Below, one piece after another: positions 23,953 through 35,683 of a stretch of 64,000 nt of DNA. Under the pieces are notes generated by a model. That model was not told the origin of the DNA. It ran no database searches and saw only the letters and a program-made list of their open reading frames with translations. The first letter of the stretch is position 1, and each line of letters starts with the position of its first letter. The stretch covers positions 2,927,059-2,991,058 of the forward strand of contig NC_030992.1 of NCBI RefSeq assembly GCF_000149955.1, written 5' to 3'. This stretch comes from Fusarium oxysporum f. sp. lycopersici 4287. Its lineage: Eukaryota > Ascomycota > Sordariomycetes > Hypocreales > Nectriaceae. Made by a program: the position numbers and the translations under genes.

Positions 23953-26470
23953 CTAGTCACCCAGGGGCATGCCCTCAAGCTCATCTAGCAATCGTCGCCA
24001 GTTGTCTGCGAGCATCTCGGCGTACTTGACTCGCTCGCCGGCCCAGTCCTGGTTCCATCGGCTGACCTGGTATTGAGTTGATTGGAAGGTGACAAGTTCG
24101 TCGCGGATACACTCCTTGACGAAGATGGAGCGATTGTGTTGCTGGACAATAGACTCCTTATCCTGATCCTTTGTTAGCGCTTCCTCTTCTAATAGTTCAG
24201 AGAGAGACTTACCTTGATGATGTTCTCTGCTATGCGGTCGATCTCACCAGCCTTAACCACGCCTTCTGGCTTAGATCTCAAGTTGGCAAGCTTGTTCTCA
24301 TTTGTCTGAATCCTCCGCTCCAGATAAGGAATGTTATCTTTATCCAATCGCTCTCTTCGCTCAAACATCTCACGCACGCTGACAAGAGCATCTCGTTGGC
24401 GCTTGAGGTCCTCAAGAACTCCCTCGTCCCATCCACGGCTCTCATCCTCCATCAAAGCCTGGCAAGTTCTGAGGTGTTTGCTCATGGCAACAAGTCCATC
24501 ATTAAGAAGAGGAACCTCGTTGGTGTCAGTTGCGTAAGTATCCTCCGATGTTTCTGTCAAAGAAGCCAAAGAAAGGGCAATCCGAGCGTGGTCAGCAGCC
24601 ACGCCCTCGGTTCGCTTGACGAGACGATCCATGATGTTGCAGACGTTAATGTAAAGCTCAGCAGACCGCTTGACGCCATTGCGTGTTCGGTTGAAGAGAT
24701 CCTCGAGTTCAGCTGGCAAAGAATCCTCCAAACCAGGTGGTAGTGCTCTATCAGTAAACTCATCCTGAACAGAAATGGTAGCTTGCTTGCGCCACACAGA
24801 TAGTTCCTGATGCTGATATTAGCTTCAGCAGTTGATTTACACTTGGTGGCAGAATTGACTTACTGTAGGAACGGTCAAGAACATGACGACAAGTTGTTCC
24901 TGACTCAGAATCGGGTGCCTGATAAGGGCATTCAAGAACCGTGACAGACCCCTCCTTCGCTTCTCGATAAAAGCCCCATCGTTGGACAGATGGCTGCCAT
25001 TTACACCTACACGCTTAGGTGGAAGTAGCGGTAGAATACGGAATGGATATCTCTTGTGTAGACAATCCAATAGCCAGACAAAGTCGCTGTATCTGCGAAT
25101 AACCTTGCTACCGCGCCTTATGCTCGAGATTTCATAATTATGGTGCTGGAACATGAAAACACCTTCCTTTTCCGGCATAAGCACAACAACGACATTCTCC
25201 TCGGCGCCGCGGCTGGCTCTACCACTACTCGTATGGTGTTGAAGAGCTGGAGGTTGTGCAGTTGGTGTCATATCGGGAGCTCCACCAAAGGGATTCTGGA
25301 CAGGCCCAGAGGGAGATTCCCCAAAGCCTACAACAGGGTTGTTCCCATCAAAGTATCCCCATCCACCAGGCGTTGTCACCGAGTTGCTGCTATGCTGTCT
25401 CCGGCTGTTTGGAGACGTAGTGGCTTGAGGGGATGCAATATTAGGCAGAGGAGGAGCGTCGATTACTGTTGTCGGGGGTGTTTGGCCAAAGCCGGCATGG
25501 CCATTTGTGCTGTTTCGCTGGGTGCCGTTGGACTTGGAGGGACCATGATCATGGGTTTTGTGCATATCAGGACTCCCCCATGGATCATCCTCTGGGTCAT
25601 CCATGGCTGGTCGAAATTGCTTAGGCTGTTGTTGCGCGGGAGGAGTTTGTTGTTGTTGAGGAGGAATATCTTTTGGAGGTGTCTGAGGCGGCTTCGCGGA
25701 GAGTTCAGCGACTGGAGGTAGGATGGGCTCTGCAGTGAGACCCGCGAGCTTGGGTTGCGGAAGGCCTGTGATGGAAATGAGTTATTAGCTGGACCTGAGT
25801 AGTGTCCCCACCAACCGCCGGGGGGCATATGCCAGCACTGATATGACATCCATGGCATTGCATTGACCAGTTGATAGGGCAGCTTGTAAGTCTTGGCAAG
25901 CAAGCGATTTACATGAGGGGAAAATAATCATGCGAAATTCGAATCGAAGAGATATGTTTACTTACGTTTTCGGCGCTCGTCAACACCATCCAGGCTTATG
26001 ACTTCGCCCTCTTGTGCAAGGCCTACCAGAGCCAGCAGCACATTGAACTCGTTTCGACCTAGCAGTACATCCCCGCCTCCGGGAGCAACCAAGGACATAA
26101 TGCGAGCTTGGGCATCAGCACCAAGTCTGGCAGTAGCAAAGAGCTTTGCGACACCACCAGAAGTGACCTGACCTCCGCTACCATCTTCGCGCACTACTGT
26201 ATCGAAGGTCTCGATATATTCATCGGGCACGTCGTTACCGGGGAGGAGGTTGCGAATAAGATCGGCTCTGCTCTGCTGCTTGCGCGGCGTGGGCATGTCC
26301 CAAGGTGAATCATGGGAGTCGTTATCGTCAGCGAAGAGACTGTTGGATGGCTTTGGAGTTCCAGAACCAGAGTCATCGTCGAAGAGTCCAGCACCGCCGC
26401 GACGAGCTGGACCAGTAGACGAGCCCAGACCTGGGCTGTCCTCCGTCGGCGATGAACCAAAAAGTGACAT
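23953..26470 (-). CDS. MVP1: Sorting nexin MVP1 (SNX8-type, PX-BAR)
   Basis: Four exons close to 736 residues: 26470-25966, 25765-24864, 24806-24213 and 24162-23953. The N-terminal 170 residues begin MSLFGSSPTEDSP and contain an EH/EF-like segment typical of fungal Mvp1. A Pro/Gln-rich spacer follows. The PX domain (about 345-470) includes the phosphoinositide-binding stretch RRYSDFVWLLDCL, then YPFRILPLLPPK and KRRRGLSRFLNALI. The C-terminal half is an alpha-helical BAR region ending in WRRLLDELEGMPLGD. Mvp1 acts on endosome membranes in retrieval of cargo to the Golgi and in vacuolar protein sorting. The gene is convergent with the DHAD gene. Domain order and length match fungal Mvp1. Confidence 0.92.
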
Positions 26471-27038
26471 TGTGACTTTCAGGCGAGCAGTGAATGTAAG
26501 ATTATCTTGCGGCGCGTATCAATCTCGTCGATGTCGATCAGCCGAGTCGCGATTACTCGTGGAGAGCGTAGATCGGTCGTCTAGATAGCGATTCGTAATC
26601 GAAGCCGCGAAGAGGACGATATACAGCGCAATCGAGTTGGGTGCGCGATACCGAGCCTGCGATGGAACAAAGCTGCAGCTACAGGAGTTGAAGCGAAGCC
26701 AATAAGCAATACAGAAGCTCTAGCGACGAAATACACGCGAATTGAGAGGCAACTGGGAGGTTGGTGAAGTCATTCCAAGTGGAGAAGACCTGGGTCTGCG
26801 ACATCAACTTAAACCGGACGGAGCTGTTGTGGAGAGTCATGGGTACGTACCCCCTGACGCATGCAACGGTTAAAATGGATGTTCCTGGAGACGCCACAGC
26901 CCGTCGAGACTGTGGCTGATCACCAGAGGTTACGGAAACAAGTTCGTGAGTTCAATTGTTTGTACATTGCTTGTTATCACATCCAAGTGTCTATACTCGG
27001 TCATTATAATACAATTCTTCATATGCCCTTCCCAACTC
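26471..27038. other. Intergenic, MVP1 promoter and uL15m 3' flank
   Basis: No coding sequence is seen. It should contain the MVP1 promoter and leader. Confidence 0.6.
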
Positions 27039-28005
27039 TTAGAACAGAGTCTCCTCAGTGGCTGCCTTCTCCTTCTTAACCTCGCTCTTGATCTTGTGCA
27101 CACCAGGCACCCTGAAGTACAAACTGGGCGACTCTCCTGGAGCAAGCTGGTGGCTCAAGTATCCTCGGTGTGCGGGATCACGATAGTACTCAATGTCCTC
27201 ACGGCTGGTAGGGTCGGGTAATCGGTACCGGAAGGGTGAATCGCGGGCTGCGGCCAGCACAGTATCGACGTGCTCCAATCCTTGAGGGAGAGGCTTATCT
27301 GTGTTGACGGACTGGCCTCGTAGGAGTCGTTTTATGGCCAGCTTGGTATAGTATCGGGTGAGGACCTTGCCTCCAGCACCTTCAATAGCGGCAATAGCTC
27401 CAGCAGAAACACGGGAGACCATTACATCGATGGGCTGCTTAAGCATATCCGCACCTCGGGAGAGGACCTTGACACCATCCTTGACAGTTCCAACAATGCC
27501 ACACTCGATCAATTCCTTTGGTGTAATCTGCTTGGTGGGGTCGATTCGTCCTTGGTCGATCCAAACCTGGATCTGGTCGAGGTTGACTTCCGACATCTGA
27601 GGAGCTCGGCTGCAAATTTGTTAGTCAATTGAACTCTTGTAACTCCTGACTCTTCAAATTCTTGTCGGAATATTTGTAGGCGCCTCACAAGTTGCTGAAA
27701 CCCTTTCGGCCATGCTTGACGATCAAAGGTGTCTGACCACCCTGGAACCACGGCTTGACCTTTCCATGCTGCTTCTGACCCTTGTGACCACGACCAGATG
27801 TCTTTCCGTGTCCGGACGAGGGACCACGACCAACTCGCTTCTTCTGGTGAACGGCGCCAGCGTTGTTGGCGAGACTGCTGAGGATAGACGCATTTCGGGT
27901 CTGGAGGGAGAGGCCGGAGAGGTAGGCGGTCAGCGACGACACGGGAGCATTGGCAGTCGTCCTGCAGCACAGCGGCGTGCTGAAGGGTGAAATTCGAGGA
28001 GGCAT
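27039..28005 (-). CDS. MRPL10: Mitochondrial large-subunit ribosomal protein uL15m
   Basis: Two exons, 28005-27689 and 27609-27039, give 295 residues in frame. The first about 40 residues are Ser/Thr/Arg-rich without acids, as in a mitochondrial presequence ([20 protein letters not shown]). The L15 signature follows: [20 protein letters not shown], then [18 protein letters not shown]. The second exon carries the rest of the L15 fold (for example [20 protein letters not shown]) and a fungal C-terminal extension ending in Lys/Glu-rich sequence. It is a component of the mitoribosome large subunit near the peptide exit region. The symbol is the yeast name of the family member. Confidence 0.93.
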
Positions 28006-28396
28006 CGTCGTGGAGAGGGCGCCGTGGCCGTGAGTCTGGAATTGATGCTGGCGATCTCGAAGTCGACGGTAACCAATTTTTTGAATGGCTTAGCGCAAGA
28101 ATGTCAAGCTGGGGCAGTGGATGCCTCAGGCTGCAACTCATGGAAACTCATCGACGACAGGCTCAGAGCCAACGTTTTTGAAATTGAGATTGAAAATGAT
28201 TATTGTACTATTAGAAGACTTCATAAAGTCTTTGTATCTTCACTGGCCGTACCAAAGGTCCGGCCTTCCGGAAAGAGGGAGCCGTTGAACCTCCCTCAAA
28301 GATATCACTTACACACATTACTCCAATACATCAACCACAGAGCCCAAATCTTTCACCTGAACATCTTAATCCCATATAGCATTCATTATGAAACAT
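28006..28396. other. Intergenic, uL15m promoter
   Basis: No gene is seen. The first part should be the promoter and leader of uL15m. Confidence 0.5.
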
Positions 28397-28527
28397 TCAT
28401 GAACCGAGAACACGATAATCAGTTGCAGAGAGTCCTTCCTCCCAGGCTTTGCGTATCCCCAGCCGTGCTTGCGAGTCTTTCTCTTGCCTTAGCAGCGCGC
28501 TGAGCTCTTTTGATTCTCTTTCTGCGT

Positions 28528-28671
28528 CTATAAATAGCCAAGCAGCACCCAAATGAGAAATAATGCAATAAGAGGCATACCAATCACAAGAAATAAAAAC
28601 ATTGGATCGGATGCAAGATTCGCTGGGTCATCATCAGTAGCCCGGTGGTGCTTGAACATCATGGTGCCCAT
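28528..28671 (-). CDS. Candidate small single-span membrane protein (47 aa)
   Basis: Starting at 28671 an open frame encodes 47 residues: a polar N-terminus (MGTMMFKHHRATDDDPANLA) followed by one strong hydrophobic segment of about 23 residues (roughly 24-47) ending at TAG 28528-28530. The same stretch contains a GTATGC donor (28580) and a TTTATAG acceptor ending at 28528; if that 53-base intron is removed, the frame continues to a TGA at 28397 and yields a 73-residue charged protein without the hydrophobic half. I recognise no family. It may be a real micro-protein, one of two splice forms, or chance. Confidence 0.35.
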   Translation of the reverse strand: MGTMMFKHHRATDDDPANLASDPMFLFLVIGMPLIALFLIWVLLGYL

Positions 28672-29676
28672 TTGAACGATCGATATAGCTGTGTTCAAGG
28701 CTGGCCAGATAAACTTTGTAGAGACAGCGATTAAACAAGTATTGTATAAGCCTTTTGGCTGGCTTCCGTTGTCTCAGCTCAAGACGCCCAGTTTCGTTGT
28801 GAATGACCCGTACGTTGAGATGCTTGACTGATGGAAGTCTAGCACAACTATCACCTCGAAGGAGATTCTGTCTCTTAGTTTTGTACTCAAATAATGACTA
28901 TAGTAAAGATTAGATATTCCGGTTGACATTGTGGGTGTCAGCGGATGCGTACTTACTCAACAAAATACTCATGGAGCTGTTTGGTTGCGGAAATCGTGCA
29001 GGTGAGACGATATGCAAAATAGACCAAACAATGAGGGGAACACTGATATATACCATCAGGTATTAAACTGTAAGTTTAAGTGAATTGAACATCTCTGTAC
29101 TTTCATCATCCTTGTATTCAAGCATAGCCCAAGGCACACTCTTAACTGCATGAATCTATAAGTCAACAACAACAACAACAACAGCAGGGGTATCAAACAT
29201 ATACAACCAACACTCAATAGAGGATTGACTGAAGATAGAAGCGCAAGGGTTGTAAAGCTGATGAATTATGCTTAAATAAGATACAAGGCACGGCCTGGGG
29301 CTTCGCCTTGACTCAGCCCATCTCCATGCATTTGAGAGATGTAACCTGCTCGAGTGCGTGTCTGGGCATAACAGAACGACTCTTAAGCCTCTGGATACAG
29401 GAGCTACCCCAGGTCTTGTATGACCCTTTTGAACATCCGGAAGTTATTGTTTACTCAAACCAACTTTGCCGCCCCATGACTCGAGATGGACCTTAGATCA
29501 TGAGCCTCTGATGACATATGCTCGGGACATATAAACGGCCTTGAATGTATAGATTATATACATACAAACGACTTTGCAATGTATCAATGAATGAACTAAC
29601 TCAGTATACCAACTCCAAGCTCTTCGAGAGCAAATACCCAACACCATATAAGCGCAAGAAACCAATCTATCCCAAC
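28672..29676. other. Intergenic
   Basis: No supported gene. A short CAA-repeat tract lies near 29165-29183. The right end should be the 3' flank of the phosphoesterase gene. Confidence 0.5.
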
Positions 29677-30543
29677 TCACAATTCTACAACTCTCTCATC
29701 ATCAAAACCCTTTGTGTTCTCCAACGTCGGGCCCTTATACCCCAAAACATACCCCCTCTGATTCGCAACAATCTTCACACCACCCTTCTTAAACTCCGTC
29801 GTATAATGCGTATGACCAAACATCCAAACCTGCACTCCACGCATAAACTCCCTCGCCTGGATAACATCCGTCGAAAACGCCGTCTTGTACGGTGCATTCG
29901 CATGTTCTGGTCTCGAAGACCCTTTTACACAGGGTGCGTGGTGCGTTACCACTAAGACATTTCTCTGAGATTCTGCTGCAAGGTTGTTGAGCTCGGATAT
30001 GGTCTCTGTGAGATAGGCGAGATCCCGGGCGTGACACTCGTTGTGTTTGGCGACGGTCCAGTCTTTAATAAGTTTGTAGTCTGATACTCGGAGGGCAATG
30101 GTCTCAGCTGCTGAAGAATGGATATTCGACCATAATGTTGCGCCGATAATTGTGAGTTTCGAATCCGGATCGTCCCAGCGATTTCGATCCAAAATCACAA
30201 GTTTTCCCTTCAGAGACTTTTCTTTCTCCAGCTCCCTCGCCTTTTCAATACCGTCCTCATAGCTCATCTCATAGAACTCATGGTTGCCAAGAACTAAGAA
30301 AACCTTCTCGAAGCGTTCTGTTTGGCGTGCGAGGAAAGGAAGAAACATGTCGTAGTCGACTAAACGGCCTATATCACCCCCAAGAATGAGAAAAGGTGCT
30401 TTGACAGGGAAGTCAAACGTTGCGTATTGTCGATTTAGCTCCAGATGAAGATCCGACATGATTTGTACTGCTCGGCCACATGGTTCTCGATGAGGAATCG
30501 CAGGGCCGAAGAGATATTCTGAGACACGATTTAAGGCATCCAT
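29677..30543 (-). CDS. Calcineurin-like metallophosphoesterase
   Basis: This is a single-exon gene of 288 residues. The full set of metallophosphoesterase motifs is present: SDLHLEL (D31, H33), GGDIG (D57), LGNHEFY (N87, H88), VTHHAP and FGHTH. These bind two metal ions and cleave phosphoester bonds. There is no signal peptide or membrane segment, so it is probably cytosolic. The family includes protein phosphatases and nucleotide or nucleic acid phosphodiesterases; the substrate cannot be told from sequence. Fungal homologues of this size are usually annotated as Ser/Thr protein phosphatase-like or Icc-like, without experiment. Confidence 0.9.
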   Translation of the reverse strand: MDALNRVSEYLFGPAIPHREPCGRAVQIMSDLHLELNRQYATFDFPVKAPFLILGGDIGRLVDYDMFLPFLARQTERFEKVFLVLGNHEFYEMSYEDGIEKARELEKEKSLKGKLVILDRNRWDDPDSKLTIIGATLWSNIHSSAAETIALRVSDYKLIKDWTVAKHNECHARDLAYLTETISELNNLAAESQRNVLVVTHHAPCVKGSSRPEHANAPYKTAFSTDVIQAREFMRGVQVWMFGHTHYTTEFKKGGVKIVANQRGYVLGYKGPTLENTKGFDDERVVEL

Positions 30544-31339
30544 TGTGACCGAAACTGATATGGTTTGTGTGACGAGAATAGAATAGAATAGAGAACAACC
30601 CGTGAATTGAATGATATTGGCGCAGACTTCTCTTTGTGGTTTCTAGGACTCTTATACATAGGACTTGGTCAACCCTCCATGAACTGGTGGGTCTAGAATT
30701 ATAGCTGATTGCCTTGAGGGCAGTGCTCTCTAGACCGGGGCCTCCAACGCCACGTCCATTCAGCCCCTGGGAATCTGCCTACGCTACCGCGGAATCTACA
30801 CACTTAAGGGATGGGTGCATGAGGCTCAAGGTTTGCAGTAGTAAGAACCATAAATTAAGGTCAGGGCGATCACTTATGCATAATACCACCAAAAGAGACA
30901 TGCAACAAAACCACTTCTCTGTGGTTGTAGAATGAGCCGGTCCTCATCCTACATGTATCATTAATACCAACGGGTTCTCTGACATCTAGAGTAGAATGTA
31001 AATCCATCATCTCTTAGATCATCTTGACAAAGACCTCCCAAACCGTGTATGCAGCAGATTCCCCACGATGCGCGTGCCCTATCCCTTTAGTACAATGATA
31101 GACGAGTATCCCGGCTATGGCTAAAGCAAAGGCAGGATGCTCGGGACAAAAACAAAACGCCGCACCCTCTTTTATTTTCCCTGTCCCCGAATGTGTAATA
31201 ATCCCTTTGACCTAGTCGAATGAAGTTGCTTATGCCCCCGAAGCGCCGTTGATGTTTGGTTGATAATCGCAGTGCTCGAATGCTGATGATGATCCGTTTG
31301 TTAGAGTCCATACTCAAGACAGCTCAAGTCTAAAGTGGC
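30544..31339. other. Intergenic
   Basis: Nothing coding is supported. It should hold the phosphoesterase promoter and the 3' flank of the mannosyltransferase gene. Confidence 0.55.
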
Positions 31340-33069
31340 CTAGTACGGATGCTCCCAGCCGCCAGCAACGTCGACCCATTCTGCAAGACATGATCCCTCT
31401 TTGCCTTCAACGTCGACAACGTCTGTATCACATCTGCAGCGACAGCCAATGCCACCTTCTTGCACGTCGTCCCAATGCTCCCAGTAATCATCTTCCTCAA
31501 ATCTCTTATACTCGGGGAATGTTGTCTTTTCTAGGTAGGGCTCACGTTCGAGCTGTTTGCCCGGCGCATTGGCAGGGCAATGCTGAATCGTTGTATGTCG
31601 GTAACCAAAGTCTCGGAAGTAATGGATATCCTGGGGCCCGAGGAGAGCGCCAGCGGCAAGGGAGTGAATAGGAGCATCGCCCCACTAAGCAATGTTAGCA
31701 TCGTTACAAAAAGGGGGACTTTGGCTTGCATACTCGTTCCATCCAAAAGCCACCGCTTCTGTCCATCATTTCAAAGAAGTCCTGGTACTCCTTGCTGCGG
31801 AACCAGCTGAGCTTCGCAATTTCGAAATTGGACCAGAAGTGGCACATGTTGTAGGTCTCTCCCTCCATTGACTCAGGGTCGACAATGTTCTCCTTTTTAC
31901 CCGTGAGGGTATCCCAGAAACTCTTCTCGGGATTTGGCGAGGTATCGCTGTCCTTAGAAGCGTCCTCGTCCTCGTCCTCTGGTGGCTCGACGAACATTTC
32001 CCACAAGCCCTTCGATGTGATGTTGTTAAGTCGCTTGTAGGCGGAGGCGTATCGAAAGATATTGGGGACAGTCTCTCGAAGTTCCTTGACGGCGATGGTG
32101 AAGCCGTATGTTTTGTTGTGTTCGATCATTTTCTGGAAAGGGTCGCTGCAACTAGTTAGTAATGCGACTGCGTCTTACTAGAGAAGAACGTACTATGTGA
32201 TGTCGCAAAAGTAGCTGATCTCGGGCTCGACTCGCCAGTACCACTCATACTTGAGTAATAAGGGGTGGTTGAAGAAGAAGCTATTGCGCTGTTAGTCAAG
32301 CTGTCCTTGATCGCTAAGAGAACCTCGACCTACCCAGAGTAGAACCTGCACATTTTGTGGTAGCTCTCTAGGCCTCCGTACATGACGGCAGCGTCACCCT
32401 GCTTGGCAATACCCTCTGAAGCTACCTTGGGGTCAATCCAATCGGGGAACCCCCACATGTCTGGTCCAACCTTTCCAAACTCAACATCACCGGAGGTGTG
32501 GTTTCTAACAGCCTCCTTGAAGTTGTCGTCGAAATCACCATCGTTGAGGAACACATAGGGGTAATGATACCAGCGATTGAAATGTCTCTCGACTGATTTT
32601 ATGGATTGCAAAACACCATCGATCTCCTTGTTTCGCGCTAATATCACAAATGCGGCGTTGGCTCGAGGTTGGCTGGTGTCAGGCTGGGCGCAGCCCTCGA
32701 CGAACACCTTATCGTACTTTTCGCTGATTTTCCTGTTTGGGCTGTTAGCTATCTGACATGCCAAGCATGCTGATATCAGACTTACCGCATCTTGGGGGGA
32801 GCACCCCCTGGTATCAGAAACCTGCCGGGGGAACTGGGATGGCTGACGAAGAGAATAAAAATAAGGATTAAAACAAGCATTGGAAAAAAGACAACCACGC
32901 CCAGAGGTACGGAAATTGTAGAGTTCCCCTTTAATCGCAGGGGTCTTCGGAAAAAGGCCATGCGAGAATCGACCGACTTGTTATGTTTGGAATCCCTCTT
33001 CTCGTCGAGGGGAAGTTGTAGAGGAGGTTTGCTGGGAGCCACCTTGGTGGCCCTCCTGATCAAGTCCAT
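31340..33069 (-). CDS. Golgi alpha-1,2-mannosyltransferase, GT15 (KRE2/MNT1 family)
   Basis: Five exons close in frame to 508 residues: 33069-32786, 32732-32334, 32280-32194, 32145-31734 and 31684-31340. The protein is a type II membrane protein: a basic cytosolic tail and one membrane span at about residues 53-77 ([20 protein letters not shown]). The GT15 catalytic domain has [39 protein letters not shown] and the signature [20 protein letters not shown], then GGFWMERWGDAP and [10 protein letters not shown]. Enzymes of this family add alpha-1,2-mannose from GDP-mannose to O- and N-linked glycans in the Golgi. An acidic insertion ([14 protein letters not shown]) is present before the signature. 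Several paralogues (KRE2, KTR) exist in fungi, so no symbol is given. Confidence 0.93.
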
Positions 33070-34600
33070 GGCGAGGAAGATCCTACCACGGCGGTAGGTA
33101 TTGTGATCGGTAGCAGTCGGAGTCTGGAGGACATGAAAAGCGCCGTATCGTGGCGCCTGCGACGGCCGTCGAAGACAAGATTGAAGTTGTAGATGTGCTC
33201 GTGGTCGAGGAATAGGAGGCCAGGGAGGGAGATCGGTATTGGTAGATGGGGCAATTAACTTGTACGGTAGCCGTAGGTAGTTCGGTCGATCTTCAAGGTG
33301 GGACCGGGAAGTTTAAAAAGGTGAAAAAAAAAAAAAAAAATTATGTCAAATGTGATCGCAGAAGAGAAGACGGTCGTGGTATCGTTGTCGTGGCTCGTGG
33401 ATTTCGATGGTATCGTCGCACGTCGTCCATAGACGTAACATTGAAGGAGAAGCAGTCGTGGGATGGGATATTGGATCTCTAAAAGACAGACAGGGAGACG
33501 GTTTGAATTAAGTAATGAGCGGCAGGGACCACATTCCCTGATTCTAGTGCAATACAGTAGAAATTCCACCAAAGTCAAAGCCAAAGGCAGGCCCAGAGTT
33601 TGATCTAGCAAGCAAAAAACTACTGACGCGTCGACCTGGTAGAGACGGTCGGTGGGGCACAGACTCCTTGTTCTTGGCGGATGATAGCGAGAGATCACCA
33701 ATGAATGAGGGAATCCATGTTATGAGTTACATTGCATGTTCTATGTACATGTACAACAAGGGCGGTAGAGACTGACTGACTCTTGTACTCAGACTAAGGG
33801 TCTTGGCCTTGAAAGGGATGCCCAAAAAAAGAATAAGAGAGAGGCAAATAAGGAGAAGACACAGACAGATAGAGCATGAGAGGGTGGGAAGTGGGAGCAC
33901 GCAAAACATGACGGGGCCGTGAGCAGAGTCTGTAGCCACTGAAGATAATGACTGATGTAGGGGAGCAGGGAGGTACTGCAGGTGTAGCTTGAGCTGTACC
34001 AACTGCAGTTATTCATGCACATTCACCAAGATCCCGGGTCGTTACAGGGGGCACGGGCTCGTCCGTGAGCCAATAGCTTGCTCATCCTTTGAATCATGAC
34101 AGCGTCGATCCAATCAAACACCAAACAAAAAGGACGGAACACTACCGGACACCGATATAAGGGCCCACGTTGAACCAGTACATGTACCTAAATGCGTTTG
34201 ATGCAAAACTGACTGACCTGAAATGAAGAAAACGAAAACTCCCTGTAAGGAGAAAAATAATTAGATTAGGTTCGCACATCCAGATTGTCACTCACAGACT
34301 CATGTGGAGGCTTCTACGAACAAGCGAAAGCAAGCAAGAAATTCAATTCAGGTCGCTCCAAGACCCACGTGTAACTTAAGTTAGCGCTTGCATGCAGCTG
34401 CACTATTGCTCAGAAGAGTCTAGGCTGGGGTTGGATCTTGGATCTTGATTCCGCTTCATCAAGAACTGCCTGCGATCAACGAATCCTCCCGTCCGTCAAG
34501 AAGCCCGTCCCACTGACAAAGAGCCGCAACCCAATCGCTTACAGCTCAACCAACCATAACAAACAGAGCTGTATCTAGTCTGTTTCATGCATCACCAAAC
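33070..34600. other. Divergent intergenic region with poly-A tract
   Basis: The region separates the divergent mannosyltransferase (minus) and DUF4604 (plus) genes and should hold both promoters. A run of 17 A lies near 33326-33342. The open frame at 33255-33701 (minus) has no protein character. Confidence 0.55.
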
Positions 34601-35098
34601 ATGGCACCCAAAATCAACTCAAAAAACCTGTCTTACGACACCGAAGCAGCGGCACCGCCATTCCTCGCTGCTCTAAGGGCTCAAGCTGCTGGTGCTACAG
34701 GGCCTGATCCACTACTCGCTGCGCAACGGAGGTCAGCTAAGAAGCGCTCCAGCAGTGAGGAGGCAGAAGATGTCCCGCTTGTCGTAGATGAAGACGGAAA
34801 CGTTGTGAGTCTTGAGGTCGACAAGGATGGAGTTGTCAAAGACACTGGAGATTACGACGTGGAACCTGCAGCAGAGAAAGAAACCGCCAAAGAGTCAGAG
34901 AGCAAAGCTGCTATTGGAGGAAGGAAACGAAAGGTTGGAAAAGTCATCGGTGAGGCTGCTGATGAGGCTAAGGATGAGGGCAAAGGAGAGGACAAGAAAA
35001 AGGAGAAGGATGATGCCGAAAAGGAGTCAGCAAAGAATCGCAAACCCAAAAAGAAGACCAAAAAGATTAAGCTGAGCTTTGACGAAGATGAAGGTTGA
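34601..35098 (+). CDS. Small DUF4604-type acidic/basic protein
   Basis: A single-exon gene of 165 residues. The N-terminus NLSYDTEAAAPPFLAALRAQ is the conserved core of the DUF4604 family, found from fungi to animals (human KIAA1143 type). The middle has a short beta-like segment (PLVVDEDGNVVSLEVDKDG), and the C-terminal half is a highly charged Lys/Glu helix ending in the basic-acidic signature KKKTKKIKLSFDEDEG, also typical of the family. The likely nuclear localisation is inferred from basic runs (GGRKRK, KKKTKK). No biochemical function is known for the family. Confidence 0.8.
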   Translation: MAPKINSKNLSYDTEAAAPPFLAALRAQAAGATGPDPLLAAQRRSAKKRSSSEEAEDVPLVVDEDGNVVSLEVDKDGVVKDTGDYDVEPAAEKETAKESESKAAIGGRKRKVGKVIGEAADEAKDEGKGEDKKKEKDDAEKESAKNRKPKKKTKKIKLSFDEDEG

Positions 35099-35683
35099 AC
35101 GCCATGAGCGAGCTCAACGACACACGTTTCTCATCACTCAGAGCTACCATGAGCACCACAAGGATCACACTCATATATCCATCTACAGCCGGTATACGAT
35201 GTTATCACACGACTTTGATATCCAGCATCGACCAGATGAGAGCCCAGACTCCCACAATCTCAGGACTGGAAGTCAGAAAATAGATGAGGGTGCGCCAGAC
35301 GTACGGTCGAATACTCGTCGTCTTGCGAAAGGGCACATCTTATTGGCAGTATTGAGTTTCATAACCGCAAATGGATGTTTCACATCCGTATCACGAAATG
35401 ACATCACAATCCAGCTATACCCAGACTATGGAAGCCTGGAAAGTCATTCCTGATGTATACAAGCTCAATTGGATCAAACTGCTATTGTCACAAACACAAC
35501 AAGCCCAATATATAGTCAACATCAACTTCTGGAAGCTAACTTAGTAAATTGACACAGGGAATAAAGGCACCCTATTCTACACAAAACGGCTCCTCTCTCC
35601 AGGGGCACCATGCACATCCATCTAGTTTTCCCTTAATGCTACGACCCAGTCTCCTCAATACCTCTCAGCGTAATGTAATGCAT
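35099..35683. other. Convergent intergenic spacer
   Basis: This spacer lies between the 3' ends of the DUF4604 gene (plus) and COX4 (minus). No gene is seen. Confidence 0.6.
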
